Source: Paracoccaceae bacterium
Lineage (GTDB): Bacteria > Pseudomonadota > Alphaproteobacteria > Rhodobacterales > Rhodobacteraceae
Direction of reading: 5' to 3'
Assembly (NCBI GenBank): GCA_003545125.1
Contig: DQCI01000056.1
Span: 254 to 9,967, forward strand
Length of the DNA: 9,714 bases
Shown here piece by piece: positions 1 to 5,838 of this stretch. Both the position numbers and the translations under genes were made by a program. Below the pieces are notes generated by a model. It ran no database searches and was not told the origin of the DNA. It was given only the letters and a program-made list of their open reading frames with translations. Numbering within the stretch: the stretch's first letter is position 1; the number at the start of each line of letters is the position of its first letter.

Positions 1-149
1 GGGAAAGACCTGGTTTCTCGTCTGACCTACCCACCGACGTTGTGTGCGGCGCGCGCGGGCACGAACGCTTCGTGAAAAGGCGGCGAAAACCGGCACGATT
101 TGGTCGTTTCCGGCGAGCGCCAGCGCTGGAAGGCTGCTAAGTCGCGCGG

Positions 150-1469
150 ATGTTCGACGCATTGCGACATTCCTGGGCGTTGCTCTTTGGCGTTTTGCTC
201 CTGATGCTGGGCAACGGCATTCAGGGCACGTTGCTCGGTTTGCGCGGCGCGATCGAAGGTTTTTCGACCTTGGAGATGTCGGTCATAATGGCCGGCTATT
301 TCGCAGGTTTCCTCGGTGGCAGCCGCGCCACGCCGTGGTTGATCCGCCGGGTCGGCCATGTGCGGGTCTTCGCGGCGCTCGCGAGCTTCGTCTCGGCGGT
401 GCTCATCCTCTACCCGGTGGTCGTCGATCCCGTTGCCTGGACCCTGTTTCGGGTGGTCTTCGGGTTCGCCTTTTCCGGCGTCTACGTCACCGCCGAAAGC
501 TGGCTCAACCACCAGTCCACCAACGAGACCCGCGGCCAGACCCTGTCGCTCTACCTGATCGTGCAGATGATCGGCATCATCGCCGCCCAGGGCCTGGTGC
601 TCACAGCCGACCCGGGTGGGTTCACGCTGTTCATCCTCCCGTCCGTGCTGGTGTCGCTGTCCTTCGCGCCGATCCTCTTGTCGATCACGCCGACGCCGGC
701 TTTCCAGACCACCCGGCGGTTGTCGCTGTCGCAGCTCTACCGGATCTCGCCGCTCGGTGTCGTCGGCATGCTGGTGATGGGCCTGCTGTTCTCGGCACAG
801 TTCGGCATGGCCGCGGTGTTCGGGACCAAAGCGGGCCTCAACGTCGGTCAGATCTCGATCTTCATCGCGATGTTCTACGTCGGCGGAATGGTGCTGCAAT
901 ACCCGATCGGCTGGATTTCGGACCGGATGGACCGGCGCCAGCTGATCGTCGGGGTCTCGGCACTCGGTGTGATCGCGGCCTTGGTGCCGCTCCTGTTCGC
1001 CGGCTATCCGGCGCTTCTGGTGGCGGCGTTCTTCATCGGCGGCATGTCGAACCCGCTTTATGCATTGCTGATCGCCTATACCAACGACTACCTCGAAACC
1101 GACGATATGCCGGCCGCCTCGGCGGGGCTGGTGTTTCTCAACGGGCTCGGTGCCATCGGCGGCCCGCTTGCCGCCGGCTGGGCGCTGGAGGCGGTCGGGC
1201 CGGACGGGTTCTTCGTCTACCTCATGATCGCCTTCGGCGGTCTGCTGTCCTACGGCGTCTGGCGCACCACCCGCCGACCGGGGCCTTCGGTCGATGAGAC
1301 CCAATCCTACGCGCCGGTTCTGCCGTCCGCCTCGCCGGTGGCCATGGACCTCGCCCAGGAACTCTACGTCGAGGCCGTCGAAGAAGCGGCGGAGGCCGCA
1401 GAGGCGGAAGATGCTCAAAATGCAGGTGAATCCGGGGAAACTGTGTCGGAGGCGGCAACAGTTCGTTGA
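150..1469 (+). CDS. MFS transporter, YcaD-like
   Basis: This is a 439-residue inner-membrane transporter of the major facilitator superfamily; its substrate cannot be told from sequence. About twelve hydrophobic segments are spread over residues 8-385. The segment with AESWLNHQSTNETRGQ (about residues 115-130) is a conserved stretch I associate with YcaD-like MFS proteins. A motif A-type loop, GWISDRMDRRQ, follows the eighth or ninth segment, as expected for the start of the second six-helix half. The last 60 or so residues form a hydrophilic, Ala/Glu-rich acidic tail (EAVEEAAEAAEAEDA), longer than the family core needs and probably cytoplasmic. The ATG at 150 has only a loosely spaced GGAAGG (128-133) before it, so initiation may be weak. 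A small perfect inverted repeat, CACGAA-CGC-TTCGTG, lies upstream at 60-74. Family is confident; substrate is unknown. Confidence 0.9.
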   Translation: MFDALRHSWALLFGVLLLMLGNGIQGTLLGLRGAIEGFSTLEMSVIMAGYFAGFLGGSRATPWLIRRVGHVRVFAALASFVSAVLILYPVVVDPVAWTLFRVVFGFAFSGVYVTAESWLNHQSTNETRGQTLSLYLIVQMIGIIAAQGLVLTADPGGFTLFILPSVLVSLSFAPILLSITPTPAFQTTRRLSLSQLYRISPLGVVGMLVMGLLFSAQFGMAAVFGTKAGLNVGQISIFIAMFYVGGMVLQYPIGWISDRMDRRQLIVGVSALGVIAALVPLLFAGYPALLVAAFFIGGMSNPLYALLIAYTNDYLETDDMPAASAGLVFLNGLGAIGGPLAAGWALEAVGPDGFFVYLMIAFGGLLSYGVWRTTRRPGPSVDETQSYAPVLPSASPVAMDLAQELYVEAVEEAAEAAEAEDAQNAGESGETVSEAATVR

Positions 1470-1501
1470 GGGCATGCGCAACTTTCACAAAATCTGTTGC
1501 C
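1454..1501. repeat. Inverted repeat across the transporter stop codon
   Basis: GGCAACAG (1454-1461) is exactly complementary to CTGTTGCC (1494-1501), with a 32-nt spacer holding a second small stem (GTTG 1465-1468, CAAC 1479-1482). A further GCAAC at about 1517-1521 could pair with the GTTGC at 1496-1500 instead. The structure covers the transporter's stop codon (1467-1469) and lies 83 nt before the next start. No T-run follows, so it is not a standard terminator. It could be an mRNA stem protecting or separating the two cistrons, or chance. Confidence 0.35.
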
Positions 1502-1583
1502 AGAATATGTAACTTTTGCAACGCTGCGAGTCGTGCCCCAAAGGAAAGGGCAGGGCACAGGGATCGGCAAGGGGAACAGGTGG

Positions 1584-2156
1584 ATGATTAAACCGGAAGA
1601 GGTGTTGGCGTTTTGGCTCGACGAAGTCGGGCCGAAGGGCTGGTATGGCGGCGGCGAAGCGCTGGATGACAAGATCCGCGCGAAATTCGGGGCCGCATGG
1701 GAGAATGCGAGCGACGGGTCCTATTCGATGTGGCTCACCTACCCGTCCGGGGTGCTCGCCTACCTGGTCCTTCTGGACCAGTTCCCGCGCAACATGTTCC
1801 GCGGCGACAAGCGGGCTTATTCGACCGATCCGGCGGCGCTGGCGGCGGCGAAATGCGCGATCGACAAGGGTTGGGACATGCGGATCGACGAGCCGGCGCG
1901 GCAGTTCTTCTACCTGCCGCTGATGCATAGCGAGAGCCAGACCGACCAGGACCGCTGCGTCCGGCTGATGCTGACCCGCATGCCGGAGGGCGGCGAGGCC
2001 AATCTGGTCCACGCCAAGGCGCACCGCGAGGTGATCCGGCGCTTTGGCCGTTTTCCGTATCGCAACGCTGCGCTCGACCGCGCGCCGACCACCCACGAGG
2101 CGGAATTCGACGCCGCCGGCGGATACGGCGCGGTGGTGCGCGAAATGCGGGCCTGA
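1584..2156 (+). CDS. DUF924 family protein
   Basis: This is a 190-residue protein of the DUF924 family, which is widespread in proteobacteria, mostly alpha-helical, and has no established biochemical role. Family hallmarks are all present: VLAFWLDEVG near the N-terminus, LLDQFPRNMFRG in the first third, RQFFYLPLMHSES in the middle, and HREVIRRFGRFPYRNAALDR near the C-terminus. Length matches the usual 180-200 residues. I chose the ATG at 1584 because AAGGGGAACAGG lies just before it at 1569-1580 and because the FAFW-type family start follows within ten residues. An upstream in-frame TTG at 1497 would add a tail with no family similarity. It follows the transporter by 114 nt on the same strand and may be partly cotranscribed with it. 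A strong terminator follows about 85 nt after the stop. It is probably cytoplasmic, as no signal peptide or membrane segment is visible. Confidence 0.92.
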   Translation: MIKPEEVLAFWLDEVGPKGWYGGGEALDDKIRAKFGAAWENASDGSYSMWLTYPSGVLAYLVLLDQFPRNMFRGDKRAYSTDPAALAAAKCAIDKGWDMRIDEPARQFFYLPLMHSESQTDQDRCVRLMLTRMPEGGEANLVHAKAHREVIRRFGRFPYRNAALDRAPTTHEAEFDAAGGYGAVVREMRA

Positions 2157-2207
2157 CGGTCGGCAACCCACCCGAGACCGCGGCGCGTACACGCCCAGCG
2201 CGCATAC

Positions 2208-2244
2208 CCCTTTGAAGGGGCGTCTCGATGCCCCCTTCAAAGGG
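2208..2244 (+). other. 13-bp hairpin overlapping the following terminator
   Basis: CCCTTTGAAGGGG (2208-2220) pairs perfectly with CCCCTTCAAAGGG (2232-2244) around an 11-nt loop. Its right arm shares bases 2239-2244 with the left arm of the terminator hairpin at 2239-2269, so the two full stems cannot form together. That geometry resembles an anti-terminator/terminator pair, but there is no leader peptide or known ligand-binding fold here. The simplest reading is a double hairpin ending the DUF924 transcript. Confidence 0.6.
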
Positions 2245-2270
2245 CGCCCCGACCGCGCGGGCGCCCTTTT
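2239..2270 (+). terminator. Intrinsic terminator after the DUF924 gene
   Basis: AAAGGGCGCCC (2239-2249) pairs with GGGCGCCCTTT (2259-2269) around the 9-nt loop CGACCGCGC, and the stem runs into TTTT (2267-2270). The GC-rich core followed by a short T-run is a standard Rho-independent terminator on the plus strand, 83 nt after the DUF924 stop. It separates the upstream genes from lpdA. Confidence 0.75.
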
Positions 2271-2345
2271 CGTGCCGGGTTTCCCGCAAAGCCGCGCGCA
2301 GGCAGGGTTGCGGCCCGTGCATATCCGCCGCCCAACTTCCTGCGA

Positions 2346-2381
2346 TTGAACAGGGACGCCAAATAGTTTAATGCCAAACTA
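2346..2381 (+). promoter_or_regulatory. Candidate lpdA control region with palindromic operator
   Basis: TAGTTT (2364-2369) and AAACTA (2376-2381) form a perfect inverted repeat with a 6-nt centre, standing out as AT-rich in a GC-rich setting. Upstream is TTGAAC (2346-2351), a 4/6 match to a -35 element; the 17-bp-spaced -10 would be the poor TAATGC (2369-2374), inside the palindrome. The site sits 10 bp before the ribosome binding site AGGGAGG (2391-2397) and after a terminator, so lpdA needs a promoter about here. The palindrome is directly seen; promoter assignment and repressor binding are inference, and I cannot name the regulator. Confidence 0.4.
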
Positions 2382-2402
2382 CTTTTCCCAAGGGAGGCGC
2401 GC

Positions 2403-3809
2403 ATGGCCGGGACAACCTATGATGTGATCGTGGTAGGCGCTGGCCCCGGGGGCTATGTGGCCGCCATCCGGGCCGCCCAGCTCGGCCTGAAGGCCGTGGT
2501 GGTCGAACGCGAGCACCTCGGCGGTATCTGCCTCAACTGGGGCTGCATCCCGACCAAGGCGCTCTTGCGCTCGGCGGAAGTGTTCCACCTCATGGAGCGG
2601 GCCAAGGAATTCGGGCTCTCGGCCGACAAGATCGGCTATGATCTCGACGCGGTGGTGAAACGCTCGCGTGGCGTTGCGAAACAGCTGTCGAGCGGCGTCG
2701 GTCATCTTCTGAAGAAGAACAAGGTCGATGTGGTGATAGGCGAAGCCACGCTGCCGGCGAAGGGCAAAGTCTCGGTCAAGACCGACAAGGGCACTGAAGA
2801 GCTGACCGGGAATCACATCATTCTTGCGACCGGCGCGCGGGCGCGCGAACTGCCGGGGCTCGAGGCCGACGGCGACCTGGTTTGGAACTACAAGCACGCG
2901 CTGAACCCGCCGCGGATGCCCAAGAAGCTGCTGGTCATCGGCTCGGGCGCGATCGGGATCGAATTCGCGAGCTTCTTCAACACGCTGGGGTCGGAGGTAA
3001 CCGTGGTCGAGGTGCTCGACCGGGTGTTGCCGGTGGAGGATGCCGAGATATCGGCCTTTGCAAAAAAGGCCTTCGTCAAGCAGGGCATGACGATCTTGGA
3101 AAAATCCATGGTCAAGCAGCTCGACCGGGCACCGTCGAAATCGGGCGGTAAGGTCATCGCCCATATCGAGACCGGCGGCAAGGTCGAGAAAGCGGAGTTC
3201 GACACGGTGATCTCGGCGGTCGGGATCGTCGGCAATGTCGAGGGGCTCGGGCTCGAGGGCCTGGGCGTGAAGGTCGACCGGACCCACGTGGAGGTCGACG
3301 CGTTCTGCCGCACCGGGGTCGATGGGCTTTATGCGATCGGCGACATCGCCGGCGCGCCCTGGCTTGCTCACAAGGCGAGCCACGAAGGGGTGATGGTGGC
3401 GGAGCTTATCGCCGGAAAACACGCCCATCCGGTGCGTCCCGAAAGCATCGCCGGCTGCACCTATTGCCACCCGCAAATCGCCTCGGTCGGCTACACCGAA
3501 GCCAAGGCGAAGGAGCTTGGCTACGAGGTGAAGGTCGGTCGGTTCCCGTTCATCGGCAACGGCAAGGCGATCGCGCTTGGCGAGCAGGAAGGGCTGGTGA
3601 AAACGGTGTTCGACGCGAAGACCGGCGAGCTTCTGGGCGCCCACATGGTGGGCGCGGAAGTGACCGAACTGATCCAGGGTTACGTGGTCGGCCGTCAGCT
3701 CGAGACCACCGAGGAGGACCTGATGCAGGCCGTCTTCCCGCACCCGACGCTCAGCGAAATGATGCACGAAAGCGTGCTCGATGCCTGGGGGAAAGCGATC
3801 CATTTCTGA
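2403..3809 (+). CDS. lpdA: Dihydrolipoyl dehydrogenase (E3)
   Basis: This 468-residue flavoprotein reoxidises the dihydrolipoyl groups of 2-oxo acid dehydrogenase complexes (pyruvate, 2-oxoglutarate, branched-chain) and of the glycine cleavage system, passing electrons through FAD to NAD+ in the cytoplasm. The FAD-binding GAGPGG motif is at residues 12-17. The redox-active disulfide is C43/C48 in GGICLNWGCIPTK. The NAD-binding glycine motif is GSGAIG (180-185), the second FAD contact is GDIAG (313-317), and the C-terminal dimer interface carries the catalytic HPTLSE with H447 and E452. Length is standard. The ATG at 2403 has AGGGAGG six bases upstream. No E1 or E2 gene is adjacent: the upstream neighbour is a DUF924 gene closed by a terminator, so here lpdA looks monocistronic and could serve several complexes. 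Which complex it serves is not decidable from this window. Confidence 0.97.
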   Translation: MAGTTYDVIVVGAGPGGYVAAIRAAQLGLKAVVVEREHLGGICLNWGCIPTKALLRSAEVFHLMERAKEFGLSADKIGYDLDAVVKRSRGVAKQLSSGVGHLLKKNKVDVVIGEATLPAKGKVSVKTDKGTEELTGNHIILATGARARELPGLEADGDLVWNYKHALNPPRMPKKLLVIGSGAIGIEFASFFNTLGSEVTVVEVLDRVLPVEDAEISAFAKKAFVKQGMTILEKSMVKQLDRAPSKSGGKVIAHIETGGKVEKAEFDTVISAVGIVGNVEGLGLEGLGVKVDRTHVEVDAFCRTGVDGLYAIGDIAGAPWLAHKASHEGVMVAELIAGKHAHPVRPESIAGCTYCHPQIASVGYTEAKAKELGYEVKVGRFPFIGNGKAIALGEQEGLVKTVFDAKTGELLGAHMVGAEVTELIQGYVVGRQLETTEEDLMQAVFPHPTLSEMMHESVLDAWGKAIHF

Positions 3810-3905
3810 ACGGCGCTAGATCAACCCGAGCTCCGCGAGTTCCGCGAGAGAATGGGGGAATCATCTCGTCGTTTCAGGCCGTTGGAGCGCGACGCAATCC
3901 CGCCA

Positions 3906-3941
3906 GTTTCCTAGGAAACGGACCTCTGTTTCCTGGGAAAC
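3906..3941. repeat. Tandem pair of 14-bp palindromes
   Basis: GTTTCCTAGGAAAC (3906-3919) is a perfect 14-bp palindrome. A second copy, GTTTCCTGGGAAAC (3928-3941), differs only at the centre. The two starts are 22 bp apart, about two helical turns, so two dimers bound here would lie on nearly the same face of the DNA. With no loop at the centre, these look more like protein binding sites than RNA hairpins. No intact gene starts nearby: lpdA ends at 3809 and the next frame is a pseudogene running the other way. The bound protein, if any, is unknown. Confidence 0.55.
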
Positions 3942-3967
3942 CGACCGCGCCCGCTATCCGTCGAAGC

Positions 3968-3988
3968 CGAAATCCGGGGCGGATTTCG
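3968..3988. repeat. Inverted repeat, 8-bp arms
   Basis: CGAAATCC (3968-3975) and GGATTTCG (3981-3988) are exact complements around GGGGC. It is the third of five inverted repeats in this gap. It could fold as a hairpin in either transcript of the convergent lpdA and hydrolase genes; no T-run follows on either strand. Confidence 0.5.
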
Positions 3989-3991
3989 CAA

Positions 3992-4011
3992 CGGAAAACG
4001 CGCGTTTTCCG
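3992..4011. repeat. Perfect 20-bp palindrome
   Basis: CGGAAAACGC (3992-4001) is followed immediately by its exact complement GCGTTTTCCG (4002-4011). It lacks a loop base, so as RNA the centre would have to open. It lies 3 bp before the next inverted repeat and could act with it as a two-way transcription stop, or as a protein binding site. Confidence 0.55.
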
Positions 4012-4014
4012 AAA

Positions 4015-4035
4015 CGTTTTTCGCCCCGAAAAACG
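4015..4035. terminator. Possible bidirectional terminator hairpin
   Basis: CGTTTTTCG (4015-4023) and CGAAAAACG (4027-4035) are exact complements around a CCC loop. The runs of T and A inside the arms, and the position between the ends of two convergent genes (lpdA on plus, the hydrolase remnant on minus, stop at 4056), fit a two-way terminator. The stem is A/T-rich and no T-run follows it, so it is not a textbook one. Confidence 0.4.
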
Positions 4036-4055
4036 CAGCGGCCGACCGCGGGGCG

Positions 4056-4568
4056 TCAGGTCCGAACTTCCGTCTCCGTGACAGCCGCAAGCGTCTCTCC
4101 GCCCTGCGCGGTCGCCACCGCCGCGCCGATGCGCCCGAGCGCGGCCAGGCTTTCCGGCCGACTGCCCGCGTCGCCGAAGAAATCGTGCGTCATGCCCGGC
4201 CAGACATCGAGCGTGACATCGCTCCCTGTCGTCGCCTGCGGTGCGCGAAGTCGCGGATCATGTCGATCAACACTTCCTTGCCGCCGCCTTGCAGGTAGAG
4301 CGACGCAAGGTCCGCGAAGTCATGGCGGATCGGCGAGAGCGCGGCGCGCGTCTCGGCCACGCGGTCGCCTGTCAACCATTCGCCGAAGCGGGTCGCCATC
4401 CGTTCGGCGCCGATATCGAAACGGTCATGGGCGCTGTAGGACGCCCCATGCGGGGCGACGTCGGTCCAGGGGCTGGCCCGACCGCGAGCGCCGGCTGCGG
4501 CAGCCCGGCCGCGCGCATCGCCAGCAGTGTCATCAGCACGAGGTGCCCGCCGCGCTGCCGCCGGTCAC
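4056..4568 (-). pseudogene. Broken alpha/beta hydrolase (HSL/fold-3 type), 3' part
   Basis: No single frame is open, but three successive minus-strand frames join into the C-terminal half of an alpha/beta hydrolase of the lipase/esterase type. From 4568 downward: VTGGSA, then GGHLVLMTLLAM...LPQPALAVG, then SPWTDVAPHGASYSAHDRFD...LSPIRHDFADLASLYLQGGGKEVLIDMIRDFA joined by a shift to GSDVTLDVWPGMTHDFFGDAG and a stop at 4056. Each joint needs one missing base, at about 4551-4553, 4475-4476 and 4225-4246. The nucleophile elbow, normally GDSAGG, has lost its Asp codon (GGSAGG), while the His region THDFF and a likely acid region GGKEVLID remain. The N-terminal half, with the expected HGGG oxyanion motif, is absent; the sequence passes directly into the AraC remnant on the other strand. 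Missing bases could be sequencing errors, but the lost 5' half cannot be explained that way. Confidence 0.8.
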
Positions 4569-4569
4569 C

Positions 4570-5195
4570 GTGAGCGGGCCTCAGCCGTCGCCGCTCACCT
4601 CCTGGTCGCCCGGCGAGATCCTGGCGAGAACCTGGCGCTGGCCCAGGCGTTCAAACCCGAAGCCTGGGCGGCCCTCACCGGGCGCGATCGCGGGGAAGGG
4701 GGGCGGACGTGCGCGGCGCTCGAAACGGCAATCCCCCCGGGGCCGTTACGCGATGCGCTGGCGGCGGTGGCGTCGCCATCGGAACACGCCGGGTTCGAGG
4801 CGGCGCTCGTCCCGCTATGGCGCGCGCAACATCCCGGCGCCGTCCTCGGCGCCGCCGGGACAAGCCTTGCCGATTGGGTCCGGTCGGTCTCGATGCGGGC
4901 AGCGATGAGCGGCAGCGGGCAATCGGTGCGCCAGGCGCAAAGACGGCTCCGGGCGCTGACTGGGCAGAACCGGCGCAGGCCCGAGCTGTATGCCCGGGTC
5001 GAAGACCTCTACCGGCTTTCGCGGTCGGGCGATGCGCCGCTGGCACATCTCGCGCTCGACGGCGGCTTTGCCGACCAGTCCGACATGGGCCGAATGGTGC
5101 AAAAGGGGACCGGGCTCAGCCCCTCGGCGCTGCCCCGCGCGATCGCCGAAGACGAGGCGTCCTGGGCCTATCGCTTGCTCGGGGAATGGCTGTAA
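4570..5195 (+). pseudogene. Broken AraC-family transcription regulator, 3' part
   Basis: The intact 3' portion encodes a complete AraC-type DNA-binding domain. SVRQAQRRLRALTGQ marks the first helix-turn-helix region, GFADQSDMGRMVQKGTGLSP the second, and the protein ends in the family-like AEDEASWAYRLLGEWL before the TAA at 5193-5195. Upstream, AFKPEAWAALTGR matches the end of the sensor domain of this group. Before that, the same reading continues in another frame as SGPQPSPLTSWSPGEI; the change of frame coincides with an 11-nt imperfect duplication at 4617-4638, and removing one copy gives GEILALAQAFKPEAW in one frame. Roughly the first 60-90 residues and any start codon are missing: upstream sequence is the reverse strand of the hydrolase remnant. 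The GTG at 4527 that opens the long frame is therefore spurious. A divergent AraC/hydrolase pair would normally be regulator and target; here both are probably dead. Later in-frame ATGs could still give a C-terminal fragment. Confidence 0.8.
4617..4638 (+). repeat. 11-nt tandem duplication causing a frameshift
   Basis: GATCCTGGCGA (4617-4627) is followed directly by GAACCTGGCGC (4628-4638), identical at 9 of 11 positions. Eleven added bases shift the frame by two, which is exactly the change needed between the SWSPGEI segment and the AFKPEAW segment of the AraC remnant. Replication slippage is the likely cause. Confidence 0.6.
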
Positions 5196-5209
5196 CGCGC
5201 GGGTCTCAC

Positions 5210-5249
5210 AAAAAAAGCCCCGCGGCAGGGAGGACCTGGGCCGCGGGGC
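5210..5249 (-). terminator. Strong intrinsic terminator of the rhodanese gene
   Basis: On the minus strand GCCCCGCGGC (complement of 5240-5249) pairs perfectly with GCCGCGGGGC (complement of 5217-5226) around a 13-nt loop, followed by seven T (complement of 5210-5216). It lies 34 nt past the rhodanese stop at 5284. The plus-strand AraC remnant ends at 5195, so this also sits between two convergent frames, but the T-run serves only the minus direction. Confidence 0.92.
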
Positions 5250-5283
5250 AGGAAAACGTCCGGGAGGGACGATTTCGAATGTG

Positions 5284-5652
5284 TCAGGTGCGCTCGATCG
5301 TACCGCCCGACATCTGCCAGTGGCCGAGACCACCGATGTTGTGCACGTCGTTGAACCCGTATTGCTGCAACACCTGGACCGCCATCGAGGAGCGCGCGCC
5401 GGAGGCGCAGTAGACGGCAACGGGCTTGTTCTGATCCAGCGCCCGGTTGAAATCGGGCGAAGCCGGGTTGGCCTGCATCTGGATCACCGAGAGCGGGATA
5501 TGCACAGCACCCTGGGCCTTGCCGGTCATCGCAAGCTCGTTGTGGTCGCGCACGTCCACCACAGTGATCGACCCGTCCTTCGCCATGGCGACGGCGTCCT
5601 GCGGGGTGAGGCGCGAAGCGGTGGCCTTCTGGCCCATCATGAAGTTCAGCAT
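5284..5652 (-). CDS. Single-domain rhodanese-like protein
   Basis: This is a 122-residue protein made of one rhodanese domain, which carries sulfane sulfur on an active-site cysteine and passes it to acceptors such as cyanide, glutathione or sulfur-carrier proteins. VVDVRDHNEL (about 31-40) and GAVHIPLS (48-55) are the standard domain motifs. The active-site loop is CASGARSS with Cys82, followed by GFNDVHNIGGLGHWQ near the C-terminus. There is no signal peptide, so it should be cytoplasmic. The start at 5652 is preceded on its strand by AAGGAC at a suitable distance. The gene stands alone, with its own terminator at 5210-5249 and a palindromic operator of the persulfide-sensor type upstream (5732-5755). 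That operator suggests induction by sulfide or persulfide. The physiological acceptor cannot be told from sequence. Confidence 0.93.
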   Translation of the reverse strand: MLNFMMGQKATASRLTPQDAVAMAKDGSITVVDVRDHNELAMTGKAQGAVHIPLSVIQMQANPASPDFNRALDQNKPVAVYCASGARSSMAVQVLQQYGFNDVHNIGGLGHWQMSGGTIERT

Positions 5653-5730
5653 CTTGGTCGTCCTTGTCCTGTTTGCCGGGGGCGTCTGTTTCGGACAGCC
5701 CAGCCGGCCCGTGTCTGGCTGTTGGGGAGA

Positions 5731-5758
5731 TTAATATTCACAAAAATGAATATTACAA
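5731..5758 (-). promoter_or_regulatory. Rhodanese promoter with SqrR/BigR-type operator
   Basis: TAATATTCA (5732-5740) and TGAATATTA (5747-5755) are perfect complements around CAAAAA. The core is ATTC (5736-5739), eight bases, then GAAT (5748-5751), which is exactly the ATTC-N8-GAAT element established for SqrR/BigR-family ArsR regulators that respond to sulfide and persulfide. On the minus strand TTGTAA (complement of 5753-5758) and TATTAA (complement of 5731-5736), 16 bp apart, make a plausible -35/-10 pair, so a bound dimer would cover the whole promoter. Transcription would start near 5724 and leave a leader of roughly 70 nt before the rhodanese ATG. The match is seen; the regulator is not encoded in this window. 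Confidence 0.7.
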
Positions 5759-5838
5759 GCCCCGCATATGCAGAAACTCTCACAAGTCCGCGAGCGTCGC
5801 GCGCACACCGGGTCCGAAGAAGACACACTCCGCCATTC

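Noticed and set aside
27..1481. Long minus-strand frame opposite the MFS gene, and similar frames opposite lpdA (2379-3803) and the DUF924 gene (1485-2240).
   Set aside because: The plus-strand proteins are clear family members; the antisense products show only low-complexity basic and acidic composition.
1497..1583. Upstream TTG start adding 29 residues to the DUF924 protein.
   Set aside because: No ribosome binding site, no family similarity in the added part, and a strong AAGGGGAACAGG precedes the ATG at 1584.
3906..4035. Repeat cluster considered as a CRISPR array or phage origin.
   Set aside because: The units are short palindromes of differing sequence without regular spacers, and no cas, replication or phage gene is near.
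4056..4568. Hydrolase frameshifts considered purely as sequencing errors.
   Set aside because: Errors could make the three single-base losses but not the absence of the N-terminal half and of the regulator's 5' end at the same junction; single events still deserve read-level checking.
4527..4569. GTG at 4527 as the start of an intact 222-residue AraC-type protein.
   Set aside because: The first 14 or so codons are the reverse strand of the hydrolase remnant, no ribosome binding site is seen, and most of the sensor domain is missing.
4570..4598. Inverted repeat GTGAGCGG/CCGCTCAC right at the pseudogene junction, considered as a recombination or insertion scar.
   Set aside because: It falls inside sequence that reads as AraC sensor domain (SGPQPSPLTSW), and no target duplication or mobile-element remnant flanks it.
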